DNA of 50,133 nt from Brevundimonas sp. UBA5866 (GTDB lineage: Bacteria > Pseudomonadota > Alphaproteobacteria > Caulobacterales > Caulobacteraceae), in contig NZ_DJFS01000096.1 in NCBI RefSeq assembly GCF_002432125.1, forward strand, positions 1-50,133, in the 5' to 3' direction. A program made the position numbers and the translations under genes. Within the stretch, counting starts at the first letter, position 1; each line of letters starts with the position of its first letter. Under the pieces are notes generated by a model that saw only the letters and a list, made by a program, of their open reading frames with translations, was not told the DNA's origin and made no database searches. Positions 33,843 to 41,579 of the stretch are shown here, one piece after another.

Positions 33843-35888
33843 TTACTCCGCCGCCAGTGCGACCGGCGCGACCCGTTCACGGGACAGTTCGGCCATGGTT
33901 TCGCTGGCGCGCGCAATCGGGTTGGTCAGATAGGGATCGGTGATGGTGGAAACGAAGGCGACATCGCCCACATCGCCCTTCACGCCGAGCGAAGCCACGT
34001 CGAACGAAGCCGACGGAGCCAGATAGTCGATGCGACCGAACGACGGCACATCGGCCATCAGCTTGGTGCGCAGTTGGTCGAGCGTGTCATACGGCAGGGT
34101 CTGACCGGCGCGTTCCGACAGGGCGCGGATGATCGCCCAGTCTTCCTTGGCCTCGCCCTTCGGGAACACGGCGCGTTCAGCCAGCTGAACACGGCCTTCC
34201 ATGTTCACATACAGGCCCGACTTCTCGGTATAGGCCGCACCCGGCAGGATCACGTCGGCGCTGTGGGCGCCACGGTCACCGTGCGAGCCAAGGTAAACGC
34301 GGAAAGCGTCCGAGCCCGAAGCGTTGATTTCGTCAGCGCCCAGCAGGAACAGAACGTCCAGAGCGCCCGGCTTAAGCATGTCGGCAACAGCCAGACCGCC
34401 CTCACCCGGCAGGAAGCCCATGTCCAGACCCGCGACGCGCGAAGCGGCGGTGTGCAGGACGTTGAAGCCGTTCCAGCCATCCTTGACCACGCCGGTCTTC
34501 TTGGCGATTGCGCCAAGAGCGTTCAGCACAGCCGCACCGTTTTCGCCGACCAGAGCGCCCATACCGACGATGATCGCCGGACGTTCAGCCTTGCTCAGCA
34601 GTTCGGTCGCTGCCTTCGGCAGCTTGCCAACCGTCTTCGAGCCTTCGCCGAAGTAGGCGTAGTCATAGGTCAGATCGACTTGCTGGCCGATGACACCGAC
34701 CTCGGTGCCGCCCTTCAGCCAAGCCTTGCGGATGCGGGCGTTGAGCAGCGGAGCCTCTGCACGCAGGTTCGCACCCACAAGCAGAATAGCATCAGCGTTT
34801 TCAATGCCTTGGATCGAAGAGTTAAACAGGTAACCTTCGCGGGCACCGCCACCGATGGCTGCGCCATCCTGACGGCAGTCGGTGTTGGCCGAGCCCAGGG
34901 CGCGGAACAGGTCCAGCAGAGCCTTCATCGACTCGGCGTCCTGCAGGTCGCCAGCGATCGCGCCGATACGGTTGGCCGGAGCGGCCTTCAGCTTGGCAGC
35001 GACAGCGTTAAGGGCTTCGTCCCACGATGCGGCGCGCAGCTTGCCGTTCTCACGGATCCACGGACGGTCGAGGCGACGGGCCTGCAAGCCGTCAACGGCA
35101 TAGCGCGAACGGTCAGCCAGCCATTCTTCGTTGATGCCTTCGTTCACACGCGGCAGAACGCGCATCACTTCCGATCCACGGTAATCGGCGCGGATGTTCG
35201 AGCCCATCGCGTCCATGACGTCGATGGTTTCGCACTTACGCAGTTCCCACGGACGATAGTGGTACTGCCACGGACGGTGCGTCAGAGCACCAACCGGACA
35301 CAGGTCGTTGACGTTACCCGACAGCTCGCTGTCGATGTTCTTTTCCAGATAGGTGGTGATCTCGGCGCTTTCGCCGCGCGAGATCATGCCGATGTCCGGA
35401 ACGCCTGCCACTTCGGTGATGAAGCGAACGCAACGCGTGCACTGGATGCAGCGCGTCATGAACGTCTTGACAGTCGGGCCCATGTTCTTTTCTTCGACCG
35501 CGCGCTTGTTCTCGCTGTAACGCGAGCCGTCGCGGCCATAACCGACAGCCTGGTCCTGCAGGTCGCACTCGCCACCCTGGTCGCAGATCGGGCAATCCAG
35601 CGGGTGGTTGATGAGCAGGAACTCCATCACACCTTCGCGGGCCTTCTTGACCATCGGGGTGTCGGTGAAGATTTCCTGACCGTCGGCAGCCGGCAGCGCG
35701 CACGAAGCCTGAGGCTTCGGCGGTCCGGGCTTCACCTCGACGAGGCACATACGGCAGTTGCCGGCGATGGAAAGGCGTTCGTGGTAGCAGAAGCGCGGGA
35801 TTTCCTGACCGGCGCGCTCAGCGACCTGAAGCACGGTCATACCCGGTTCGAACTCGACCTCGACACCATTTACCTTGGCGATAGGCAT
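33843..35888 (-). CDS. nuoG: NADH-quinone oxidoreductase subunit G
   Basis: 681-residue iron-sulfur subunit of complex I. Ferredoxin-like N-terminus with the [2Fe-2S] cluster N1b (Cys34, 45, 48, 63), then N5 with His95, Cys99, 102, 108 (HPLDCPICDQGGECDL), then N4 with Cys147, 150, 153, 197 (CIQCTRC and CPVG). The rest is the molybdopterin-oxidoreductase-like domain (from about 215), which carries no cofactor in this family. The extra N7 cluster of E. coli-type NuoG is not seen, as in the mitochondrial form. ATG 35888 gives MPIAKVNGVEVEFEPGMTV and has GGAG upstream; the longer open frame re-reads nuoF. Confidence 0.97.
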   Translation of the reverse strand: MPIAKVNGVEVEFEPGMTVLQVAERAGQEIPRFCYHERLSIAGNCRMCLVEVKPGPPKPQASCALPAADGQEIFTDTPMVKKAREGVMEFLLINHPLDCPICDQGGECDLQDQAVGYGRDGSRYSENKRAVEEKNMGPTVKTFMTRCIQCTRCVRFITEVAGVPDIGMISRGESAEITTYLEKNIDSELSGNVNDLCPVGALTHRPWQYHYRPWELRKCETIDVMDAMGSNIRADYRGSEVMRVLPRVNEGINEEWLADRSRYAVDGLQARRLDRPWIRENGKLRAASWDEALNAVAAKLKAAPANRIGAIAGDLQDAESMKALLDLFRALGSANTDCRQDGAAIGGGAREGYLFNSSIQGIENADAILLVGANLRAEAPLLNARIRKAWLKGGTEVGVIGQQVDLTYDYAYFGEGSKTVGKLPKAATELLSKAERPAIIVGMGALVGENGAAVLNALGAIAKKTGVVKDGWNGFNVLHTAASRVAGLDMGFLPGEGGLAVADMLKPGALDVLFLLGADEINASGSDAFRVYLGSHGDRGAHSADVILPGAAYTEKSGLYVNMEGRVQLAERAVFPKGEAKEDWAIIRALSERAGQTLPYDTLDQLRTKLMADVPSFGRIDYLAPSASFDVASLGVKGDVGDVAFVSTITDPYLTNPIARASETMAELSRERVAPVALAAE

Positions 35889-35893
35889 TACGA

Positions 35894-37207
35894 TTACTCC
35901 GCCGCGATCGTGTGGCCGGCGAAGTTCGCACGGCTGTTGCGGTAGGTGTTGATGCGGTCTTCGATCTCGTGACGGAAGTGACGGATCAGGCCCTGCACAG
36001 GCCATGCGGCAGCGTCACCGAGAGCGCAGATGGTGTGGCCTTCGACCTGACCGGCAACGTCCAGCAGCAGGTCGATTTCCGACGGATCGGCATCGCCCAC
36101 AGCCATACGTTCCAGCACGCGCCACATCCAGCCGGTGCCTTCACGGCACGGCGTGCACTGGCCGCAGCTCTCGTGCTTGAAGAAGTAGCTGATGCGGGCG
36201 ATGGCCTTCACGATGTCGGTCGAGTTGTCCATGACGGTGACACCGGCGGTACCCAGCGACGAGCGGTGCTCGCGCATGGAGTCGAAGTCCATCAGGGCCA
36301 CTTCGGCCTGTTCGCGGGTGATCACCGGGCACGAAGCGCCGCCCGGAATGATGGCTTTCAGGTTTTCCCAGCCACCGCGAACGCCGCCGCCGTGATCTTC
36401 GATCAGCTGGCGCAGCGGGATCGACATGGCCTCTTCGACCACGCAGGGGGTGTTCACGTGGCCCGCCAGCGACATCAGCTTGGTGCCGGTGTTGTTCGGG
36501 CGACCGAAGCTGGCGAACCAGTCAGCACCGCGACGCAGAATGGTGCCGACCACGGCAATCGATTCCACGTTGTTCACGGTCGTCGGGCAGCCGTACAGGC
36601 CAGCGCCAGCCGGGAACGGCGGCTTCAGGCGCGGTTGGCCCTTCTTGCCTTCGAGCGATTCCAGCAGGGCGGTTTCTTCACCACAGATGTAAGCGCCAGC
36701 GCCGTGGTGGATATAGACGTGGAAGTCCCAGCCGTGGACGTTGTTGTCGCCGATCAGCTTGGCCTCATAGGCCTGCTTGACGGCGGCTTCCATGCGCTCG
36801 CGTTCGAACACATATTCGCCGCGCAGATAGATGTAGCAGGCATGGGCCTGCATCGCGAACGAGGCGATCAGCGCGCCCTCGATCAGCAGATGCGGGTCAT
36901 GACGCATGATCTCGCGGTCTTTACAGGTCGCGGGCTCGGATTCGTCGGCGTTGATGACGAGGTAGTGAGGACGGTCCTTCACTTCCTTCGGCATGAACGA
37001 CCACTTCAGGCCGGTCGAGAAGCCTGCGCCGCCGCGACCGCGAAGACCCGAGGCCTTGACGTTGTTGATGATCCAGTCGCGGCCAAGGTCCAGCATGTCC
37101 TTGGTGGCGTTCCACGCGCCGCGCTTCTTCGCACCCTCAAGACCCCAGTCATGGAAGCCGTAGAGGTTGGTGAAGATCCGATCCTTGTCTTCGAGGATTC
37201 CGACCAT
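35894..37207 (-). CDS. nuoF: NADH-quinone oxidoreductase subunit F
   Basis: 437-residue subunit where NADH binds and FMN accepts the hydride. GLRGRGGAGFSTGLKW (54-69) is the NADH/FMN glycine loop, YICGEETALLESLEG the FMN site, and SCGQCTPCREG plus Cys394 (Cys348, 351, 354, 394) ligate cluster N3. Full length. Its start is seven bases after the stop of the small membrane protein gene that separates it from nuoE. Confidence 0.98.
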   Translation of the reverse strand: MVGILEDKDRIFTNLYGFHDWGLEGAKKRGAWNATKDMLDLGRDWIINNVKASGLRGRGGAGFSTGLKWSFMPKEVKDRPHYLVINADESEPATCKDREIMRHDPHLLIEGALIASFAMQAHACYIYLRGEYVFERERMEAAVKQAYEAKLIGDNNVHGWDFHVYIHHGAGAYICGEETALLESLEGKKGQPRLKPPFPAGAGLYGCPTTVNNVESIAVVGTILRRGADWFASFGRPNNTGTKLMSLAGHVNTPCVVEEAMSIPLRQLIEDHGGGVRGGWENLKAIIPGGASCPVITREQAEVALMDFDSMREHRSSLGTAGVTVMDNSTDIVKAIARISYFFKHESCGQCTPCREGTGWMWRVLERMAVGDADPSEIDLLLDVAGQVEGHTICALGDAAAWPVQGLIRHFRHEIEDRINTYRNSRANFAGHTIAAE

Positions 37208-37213
37208 GGTTCC

Positions 37214-37483
37214 TTAAAGTCCTTCCGCCATGCGGCGTTTGTGGTGGCGGGTGCGTTGGAAGATGGCGGTAATGACCATCACCCATCCTGCGAACAGCAT
37301 AGCGTACGCAACCGGCACCGCATCTTCTGTCAGGCCCAGCTTGCCGTCACGGGACAGCACGACGAGCAAGGCCGCGACCACGATCAGCACAAAGCCGCCC
37401 AGACGCAGTTTCCAGCCCACGCGCTTCAGTTCGGCGCGATAGGCTGCCCTGCCCTCCGGGGTTTCGAGGTCCGGCCGTGCCAT
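37214..37483 (-). CDS. small two-helix membrane protein between nuoE and nuoF
   Basis: 89 residues: a charged N-terminal segment (PDLETPEGRAAYRAELKRVGWKLRLG), a transmembrane helix GFVLIVVAALLVVLS (about 29-44), a short loop, a second helix (about 57-76, VAYAMLFAGWVMVITAIF), and a basic tail QRTRHHKRRMAEGL. The pattern predicts both ends in the cytoplasm. ATG 37483 overlaps the nuoE stop (TGATG), and nuoF starts seven bases after its stop, so it is co-translated with the NADH-dehydrogenase module. Small unassigned frames are known inside alphaproteobacterial nuo operons (for example in Rhodobacter), but I do not know a function for this one. Confidence 0.85.
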   Translation of the reverse strand: MARPDLETPEGRAAYRAELKRVGWKLRLGGFVLIVVAALLVVLSRDGKLGLTEDAVPVAYAMLFAGWVMVITAIFQRTRHHKRRMAEGL

Positions 37484-38151
37484 CAGGCGTCAGCCTTTGC
37501 CGGCTCGGAGTTCGGCAGTTTCTTGATCGGCTTGGCAGCCGAACCGTCATAAAGCGCCGGGTCAAGCAGGACACGCGCGCCGCACTGCGGAGCCGAGTTG
37601 TGACGGCCGTTGTACGGACCAGGCTTCGGCGTCTTGCCGGCGGCAAAATCGTCGATGATCTGGGCCATGTTTTCCGGCGTCAGGTCTTCGTAATAGTAGT
37701 CGTTGATCTGGGCCATCGGTGCATTGGAGCATGCGCCCAGGCACTCAACTTCCTGCCAGGTGAAGCGACCGTCGGCGGACAGGGTGTCCTTCGGGCCGAT
37801 CTTTTCCTTGCAGACGCGCATCAGGTCCTGCGAACCGCGCAGCATGCACTGGGTAGTGCCGCAGACCTGGATCAGAGCGACCTTACCCACCGGCTCCAGC
37901 TGGAACATGGTGTAGAAGGTGGCGACTTCGAGAACACGGATGTAGGCCATGCCCAGCAGATCCGCGATGGCGCGGATAGCCGGCTCGGAAACCCAGCCTT
38001 CCTGCTTCTGGACCAGCCACAGCACGGGGATCACCGCAGACTGGCGACGGCCCTCGGGATACTTCTTGATCCACCACTGGGCTTTTTCCATCGTTTCCTT
38101 CGAGAACTCGAAGAAAACGGGTTGTTCTTTGGCCAGACGACGAACGCTCAT
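37483..38151 (-). CDS. nuoE: NADH-quinone oxidoreductase subunit E
   Basis: 222-residue thioredoxin-like subunit of complex I carrying the off-path [2Fe-2S] cluster N1a, ligated by Cys97, 102, 137 and 141 (VCGTTQC and CLGACSNAP). The N-terminal helical domain (1-75) matches the family. A proline- and alanine-rich C-terminal extension of about 50 residues, with Cys at QCGARV, goes beyond the E. coli length of 166; longer NuoE is usual in alphaproteobacteria. The ATG overlaps the nuoD stop as ATGA. Confidence 0.97.
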   Translation of the reverse strand: MSVRRLAKEQPVFFEFSKETMEKAQWWIKKYPEGRRQSAVIPVLWLVQKQEGWVSEPAIRAIADLLGMAYIRVLEVATFYTMFQLEPVGKVALIQVCGTTQCMLRGSQDLMRVCKEKIGPKDTLSADGRFTWQEVECLGACSNAPMAQINDYYYEDLTPENMAQIIDDFAAGKTPKPGPYNGRHNSAPQCGARVLLDPALYDGSAAKPIKKLPNSEPAKADA

Positions 38152-39422
38152 CGGTCCACTTCTCCGAACACCATGTCAAGCGAACCGAGGATGGCCGAAA
38201 CGTCAGCCAGCATGTGGCCGCGGTTCATCCAGTCCATAGCCTGCAGGTGGCGGAAGCCCGGTGCAGACAGCTTGACACGATAAGGTTTGTTGGTGCCATC
38301 CGACACCACATAGACGCCGAACTCACCCTTCGGTGCTTCGACGGCCGCGTACACTTCACCTTCCGGCGTCTTGAAGCCTTCGGTGTAGAGTTTGAAGTGG
38401 TGGATCAGCGCTTCCATCGAGCGCTTCATCTCGCCACGACGCGGCGGGGTGACTTTGTGGTCTTCAGCCAGAACCGGCTCACCCGGGCAGTTGCGCAGCT
38501 TGTGGATGCACTGCTCCATGATGCGCACCGACTGACGCATCTCTTCGACGCGGCACAGGTAACGGTCCCAGCAGTCGCCGTTCTTGCCGACAACGATGTC
38601 GAACTCCATTTCGGCGTAGCAGTCGTACGGCATGGCCTTGCGGATATCCCACGGGATGTCCGAGCCGCGCAGCATGACACCCGAGAAACCCCAGGCCATC
38701 GCCTCTTCCTTGGACACGACGCCGATGTCGACGTTGCGCTGCTTGAAGATGCGGTTTTCGGTGACCAGCTTTTCGATGTCGTTCAGGGCCGCAGGGAATT
38801 CCTTGCACCACAGGTCGATGTCATCGATCAGGTCCTGCGGCAGGTCCTGATGGACGCCGCCCGGACGGAAGTAGTTGGCGTGCAGACGCGCACCGCAGGC
38901 ACGCTCGTAGAACACCATCAGCTTTTCACGTTCTTCGTGGCCCCACAGCGGCGGGGTCAGAGCGCCCACGTCCATGGCTTGCATGGTCGTGTTCAGCAGG
39001 TGGTTCAGGATACGGCCGATTTCCGAGTACAGGACGCGGATCAGCTGGCCGCGGTACGGAACCTCGACGCCCAGCAGGCGCTCGATAGCCAGACAGAAAG
39101 CGTGCTCCTGGTTCATCGGCGACACGTAGTCGAGACGGTCCAGATACGGAATGTTCTGCAGGTAGGTACGCGATTCCATCAGCTTTTCGGTGCCGCGGTG
39201 CAGCAGGCCGATGTGCGGATCAACGCGCGTGACCAACTCGCCGTCCAGCTCCAGCACCAGACGCAGAACGCCGTGGGCCGCCGGGTGCTGAGGGCCGAAG
39301 TTGATCGTGAACTTGCGGTCGTCCATCGCACGGGCGTGCGGGGTCAGGCCGTCTTCATAATCCTCGAACGGATCGACGGTGACACCAAGCGGACGCGCGG
39401 GGGTGTTGTGTCCATCAGCCAT
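38148..39422 (-). CDS. nuoD: NADH-quinone oxidoreductase subunit D
   Basis: 424-residue subunit related to the large [NiFe] hydrogenase subunit, forming the quinone-binding cavity with NuoB. INFGPQHPAAHGVLRLVLELDGE (with the quinone-contacting His) and RLDYVSPMNQEHAFCLAIERL match the family, as does the terminal DMVFGEVDR. The hydrogenase-type nickel cysteines are absent, as expected. NuoC and NuoD are separate genes here, not fused as in E. coli. Three bases separate it from nuoC. Confidence 0.98.
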   Translation of the reverse strand: MADGHNTPARPLGVTVDPFEDYEDGLTPHARAMDDRKFTINFGPQHPAAHGVLRLVLELDGELVTRVDPHIGLLHRGTEKLMESRTYLQNIPYLDRLDYVSPMNQEHAFCLAIERLLGVEVPYRGQLIRVLYSEIGRILNHLLNTTMQAMDVGALTPPLWGHEEREKLMVFYERACGARLHANYFRPGGVHQDLPQDLIDDIDLWCKEFPAALNDIEKLVTENRIFKQRNVDIGVVSKEEAMAWGFSGVMLRGSDIPWDIRKAMPYDCYAEMEFDIVVGKNGDCWDRYLCRVEEMRQSVRIMEQCIHKLRNCPGEPVLAEDHKVTPPRRGEMKRSMEALIHHFKLYTEGFKTPEGEVYAAVEAPKGEFGVYVVSDGTNKPYRVKLSAPGFRHLQAMDWMNRGHMLADVSAILGSLDMVFGEVDR

Positions 39423-39425
39423 GGA

Positions 39426-40049
39426 TCAGGCTCCCGCTTTCTCGTCGCCCGGCAGGACTTGGTCCGGATATTCGGCACCTTCCCACGGCGAGAGGAAATC
39501 AAAGGTACGATATTCTTGAGCTAGCTTGACCGGCTCATAGACCACGCGCTTCTGCTCTTCGTCGTAACGGACTTCGACATAGCCCGTCATCGGGAAGTCT
39601 TTACGCAGCGGGTGACCTTGGAAACCGTAGTCGGTCAAGATGCGGCGCATGTCCGGGTGATCCGAGAAGATCATGCCGTACATGTCAAAGGCTTCACGCT
39701 CGAACCAGCCAGCCGACGGATAGACCGAAACGACCGACGGAACCGGCTTGACCTCGTCGGTCTGCACCTTGACGCGCAGACGCGCGGCGCGGGTCAGCGA
39801 CAGCAGGTGGTAGACCACCTCGAAACGCTCTTCGCGGTCCGGATAGTCGGCACCGCACACGTCCATCAGTTGCTGGAAGCCGAATTGGTCGCGCAGGCCC
39901 TTCATGACCTCCACGATCTTTTCGCGCGGCGCGATCAGGGTCAGCTCGCCATAGGCAACGACGGCCTCGACACCGAGAGCCGCCACCATTTCCGTACCCA
40001 GCGGGGTCAGAGCGTTTTCGCGCTCTGCGATGCGTACCAGTTCGTTCAT
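39426..40049 (-). CDS. nuoC: NADH-quinone oxidoreductase subunit C
   Basis: 207-residue 30-kDa subunit of the peripheral arm of complex I. The signature WFEREAFDMYGMIFSDHPDMRRILTDYGFQGHPLRKDFPM, followed by VEVRYDEEQKRVVYEPV, is the family motif near the C-terminus. No cofactor is bound; it supports the NuoB-NuoD-NuoI assembly. The ATG overlaps the nuoB stop as ATGA. Confidence 0.97.
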   Translation of the reverse strand: MNELVRIAERENALTPLGTEMVAALGVEAVVAYGELTLIAPREKIVEVMKGLRDQFGFQQLMDVCGADYPDREERFEVVYHLLSLTRAARLRVKVQTDEVKPVPSVVSVYPSAGWFEREAFDMYGMIFSDHPDMRRILTDYGFQGHPLRKDFPMTGYVEVRYDEEQKRVVYEPVKLAQEYRTFDFLSPWEGAEYPDQVLPGDEKAGA

Positions 40050-40645
40050 CGTTCGATGCTCCCGGTACGACGGATCTTCTTCTGCAGCTGCAGGATCCCG
40101 TACAGCAGGGCTTCCGAGGTCGGCGGGCAGCCCGGGACGTAAACGTCAACCGGAACCACGCGGTCGCAACCGCGAACAACGCTGTAGGAATAGTGATAGT
40201 AGCCGCCGCCGTTGGCGCACGAGCCCATCGAGATGACGTAGCGCGGGTCCGGCATCTGGTCATAGACCTTGCGCAGAGCCGGAGCCATCTTGTTGGTCAG
40301 GGTACCGGCCACGATCATCAGGTCCGACTGGCGCGGCGAACCACGCGGAGCCGTACCGAAGCGCTCCAGGTCGAAGCGCGGCATCGACAGCTGGATCATT
40401 TCCACGGCGCAGCAGGCCAGACCGAACGACATCCACATCAGCGAGCCGGTACGGGCCCAGGTGATGACGTCGTCCAGCGAAGTCGTCAGGAAGCCCTTGT
40501 CACCGAGTTCGGTGTTCACGGCCTCAAAGAATTTGTCGTGGATCTTGGGGTCATACCCCTCGACGGTCGAGCGCGCAGCCGAACCGGCCGGCACCAGCGG
40601 AGAAGCCGGTGCAATAACCGACGACGAAGGCGTGATCACTGCCAT
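40046..40645 (-). CDS. nuoB: NADH-quinone oxidoreductase subunit B
   Basis: 199-residue subunit with the last cluster of the chain, N2 ([4Fe-4S]), which reduces quinone. Ligands are the tandem Cys78-Cys79 (GLACCAVEM), Cys143 (GSCANGGG) and Cys173 (VPGCPP). About 35 residues precede the conserved core, as often in alphaproteobacteria. ATG 40645 has GGGAG seven bases upstream and overlaps the end of nuoA by ten bases; the seven codons before it lack a better start. Confidence 0.97.
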   Translation of the reverse strand: MAVITPSSSVIAPASPLVPAGSAARSTVEGYDPKIHDKFFEAVNTELGDKGFLTTSLDDVITWARTGSLMWMSFGLACCAVEMIQLSMPRFDLERFGTAPRGSPRQSDLMIVAGTLTNKMAPALRKVYDQMPDPRYVISMGSCANGGGYYHYSYSVVRGCDRVVPVDVYVPGCPPTSEALLYGILQLQKKIRRTGSIER

Positions 40646-41013
40646 TCCAGTGCTCCCTTCTTCCATTCGTAGATGAAGCCCACGGTCAGTACGCCGAGGA
40701 AGACCATCATCGACCAGAAGGCAAAGACCATCTGTGCGTGCGAGAGATCAAACAGCGAGACCGCCCACGGGAACAGGAAGGCCACTTCGAGGTCGAAGAT
40801 GATGAAGAGGATCGACACCAGATAGAAACGGACGTCGAACTTCATGCGTGCGTCATCAAAGGCATTGAAGCCGCACTCATAGGCCGACACTTTTTCCGTG
40901 TCCGGGTTCTTGGGAGCCAGCACCCATGCTGCAAGCATGAAAGCCGAGCCGAGAACGATGGCGATCCCCAGGAAAACGACGATCGGTAGGTAATCTAGAA
41001 GAAATTCATTCAT
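40636..41013 (-). CDS. nuoA: NADH-quinone oxidoreductase subunit A
   Basis: 125-residue, three-helix membrane subunit of complex I (ND3 equivalent). The signature loop YECGFNAFDDARMKFDVRFYLVSILFIIFDLEVAFLFPWA contains the Cys whose exposure marks the deactive state in mitochondria and the conserved acidic residues of TM2. ATG 41013 (MNEFLLDYLP) is the usual start with GAGGC upstream; the open frame continues 24 codons further, but that part is not protein-like. First gene of the nuo operon. Confidence 0.97.
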   Translation of the reverse strand: MNEFLLDYLPIVVFLGIAIVLGSAFMLAAWVLAPKNPDTEKVSAYECGFNAFDDARMKFDVRFYLVSILFIIFDLEVAFLFPWAVSLFDLSHAQMVFAFWSMMVFLGVLTVGFIYEWKKGALEWQ

Positions 41014-41056
41014 TCGAGCTGCCTCGCCCGCCGGTGGGAGGGGGCGGATTCGGCGC

Positions 41057-41085
41057 TTCTTAGACCCAACTTCGCCAGTGTTCAA
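41057..41085 (-). promoter_or_regulatory. candidate promoter of the nuo operon
   Basis: Minus-strand TTGAAC (41085-41080), 17-base spacer, TAAGAA (41062-41057), giving a leader of about 35 bases before the nuoA start. A second, poorer candidate (TTGCGA, 17 bases, CTTATT) lies about 50 bases further upstream. Match is moderate only. Confidence 0.4.
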
Positions 41086-41345
41086 ACCCGAGAAGCCAAT
41101 AAGGCCACATTGAGAATGTTTCGCAAAAAGCTGGCGTTTTCACAGGCCTGCGTTACGCAACGAAAACCGCATTGAAGGTGACGTTTGAACCGGCGTTATG
41201 TTCCGAACTTTGGATATGGGTATATTTGGCCTTTCGTCGAGCCACTCTTCTATATGCGGACAGAAATCTCGCTCGGCGACTGGAGCCAAGTCGCGGATTT
41301 TTTCACGAAATTTCGGAAATAATGCATTTTCTGCGGTCGGGCCGC

Positions 41346-41374
41346 TTGACCGGAACGTGGGGCATCAGTAAACG
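41346..41374 (+). promoter_or_regulatory. promoter of tRNA-Asp
   Basis: -35 TTGACC (41346-41351), 17-base spacer, -10 TAAACG (41369-41374), placing transcription start about 37 bases before the tRNA. Confidence 0.6.
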
Positions 41375-41417
41375 ACCCACCTCGCCGCGGCGCACTAGAC
41401 GCTTCGGCCGGGAAACG

Positions 41418-41493
41418 CGGGTGTAGCTCAGTTGGTTAGAGTGCCGGCCTGTCACGCCGGAGGTCGCGGGTTCGAGCCCCGTCACTCGCGCCA
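41418..41493 (+). tRNA. tRNA-Asp (anticodon GTC)
   Basis: 76 bases including encoded CCA. Acceptor GCGGGTG pairs with CACTCGC, the D-loop is AGTTGGTTAGA, the anticodon stem-loop is CCGGCCTGTCACGCCGG with GTC, and the T-loop is GGGTTCGAGCCCC. All arms fold normally. Confidence 0.98.
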
Positions 41494-41529
41494 CTCTTCT
41501 TCTAAAATCTCATGAAGCAAGAGTGGCGC
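41488..41529. repeat. inverted copy of the tRNA-Asp 3' end
   Basis: GCGCCACTCTT (41488-41498: last tRNA bases, CCA and trailer) is repeated as its exact complement AAGAGTGGCGC at 41519-41529. The arms are 11 bases with a 20-base loop. A direct copy of the overlapping 11-mer GCCACTCTTCT is also found at 41241-41251, upstream of the tRNA. The hairpin could form in the tRNA precursor and compete with the acceptor stem, or these are leftovers of duplication or integration at the tRNA end. Confidence 0.7.
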
Positions 41530-41579
41530 ATCCGCCCTTCCCTATTTATCCGACAATCTATCCGTTTATTTCTCCGGAC

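Larger units (their letters stand above)
41014..41417. other. 404-base gap between nuoA and tRNA-Asp
   Basis: No convincing protein gene. It holds the candidate nuo promoter (41057-41085, minus), a terminator-like hairpin with T-run (41276-41303, plus), one copy of the 11-base repeat GCCACTCTTCT (41241-41251), and the tRNA-Asp promoter (41346-41374, plus). The stretch 41100-41340 is richer in A+T than the flanks. Confidence 0.6.

Noticed and set aside
34074..35945. 623-codon plus-strand open frame opposite nuoG
   Set aside because: Antisense shadow; nuoG has all cluster ligands in the other frame.
41172..41426. 84-codon plus-strand frame upstream of tRNA-Asp
   Set aside because: It runs into the tRNA gene, crosses its promoter and a hairpin with T-run, and has no ribosome site or family pattern.
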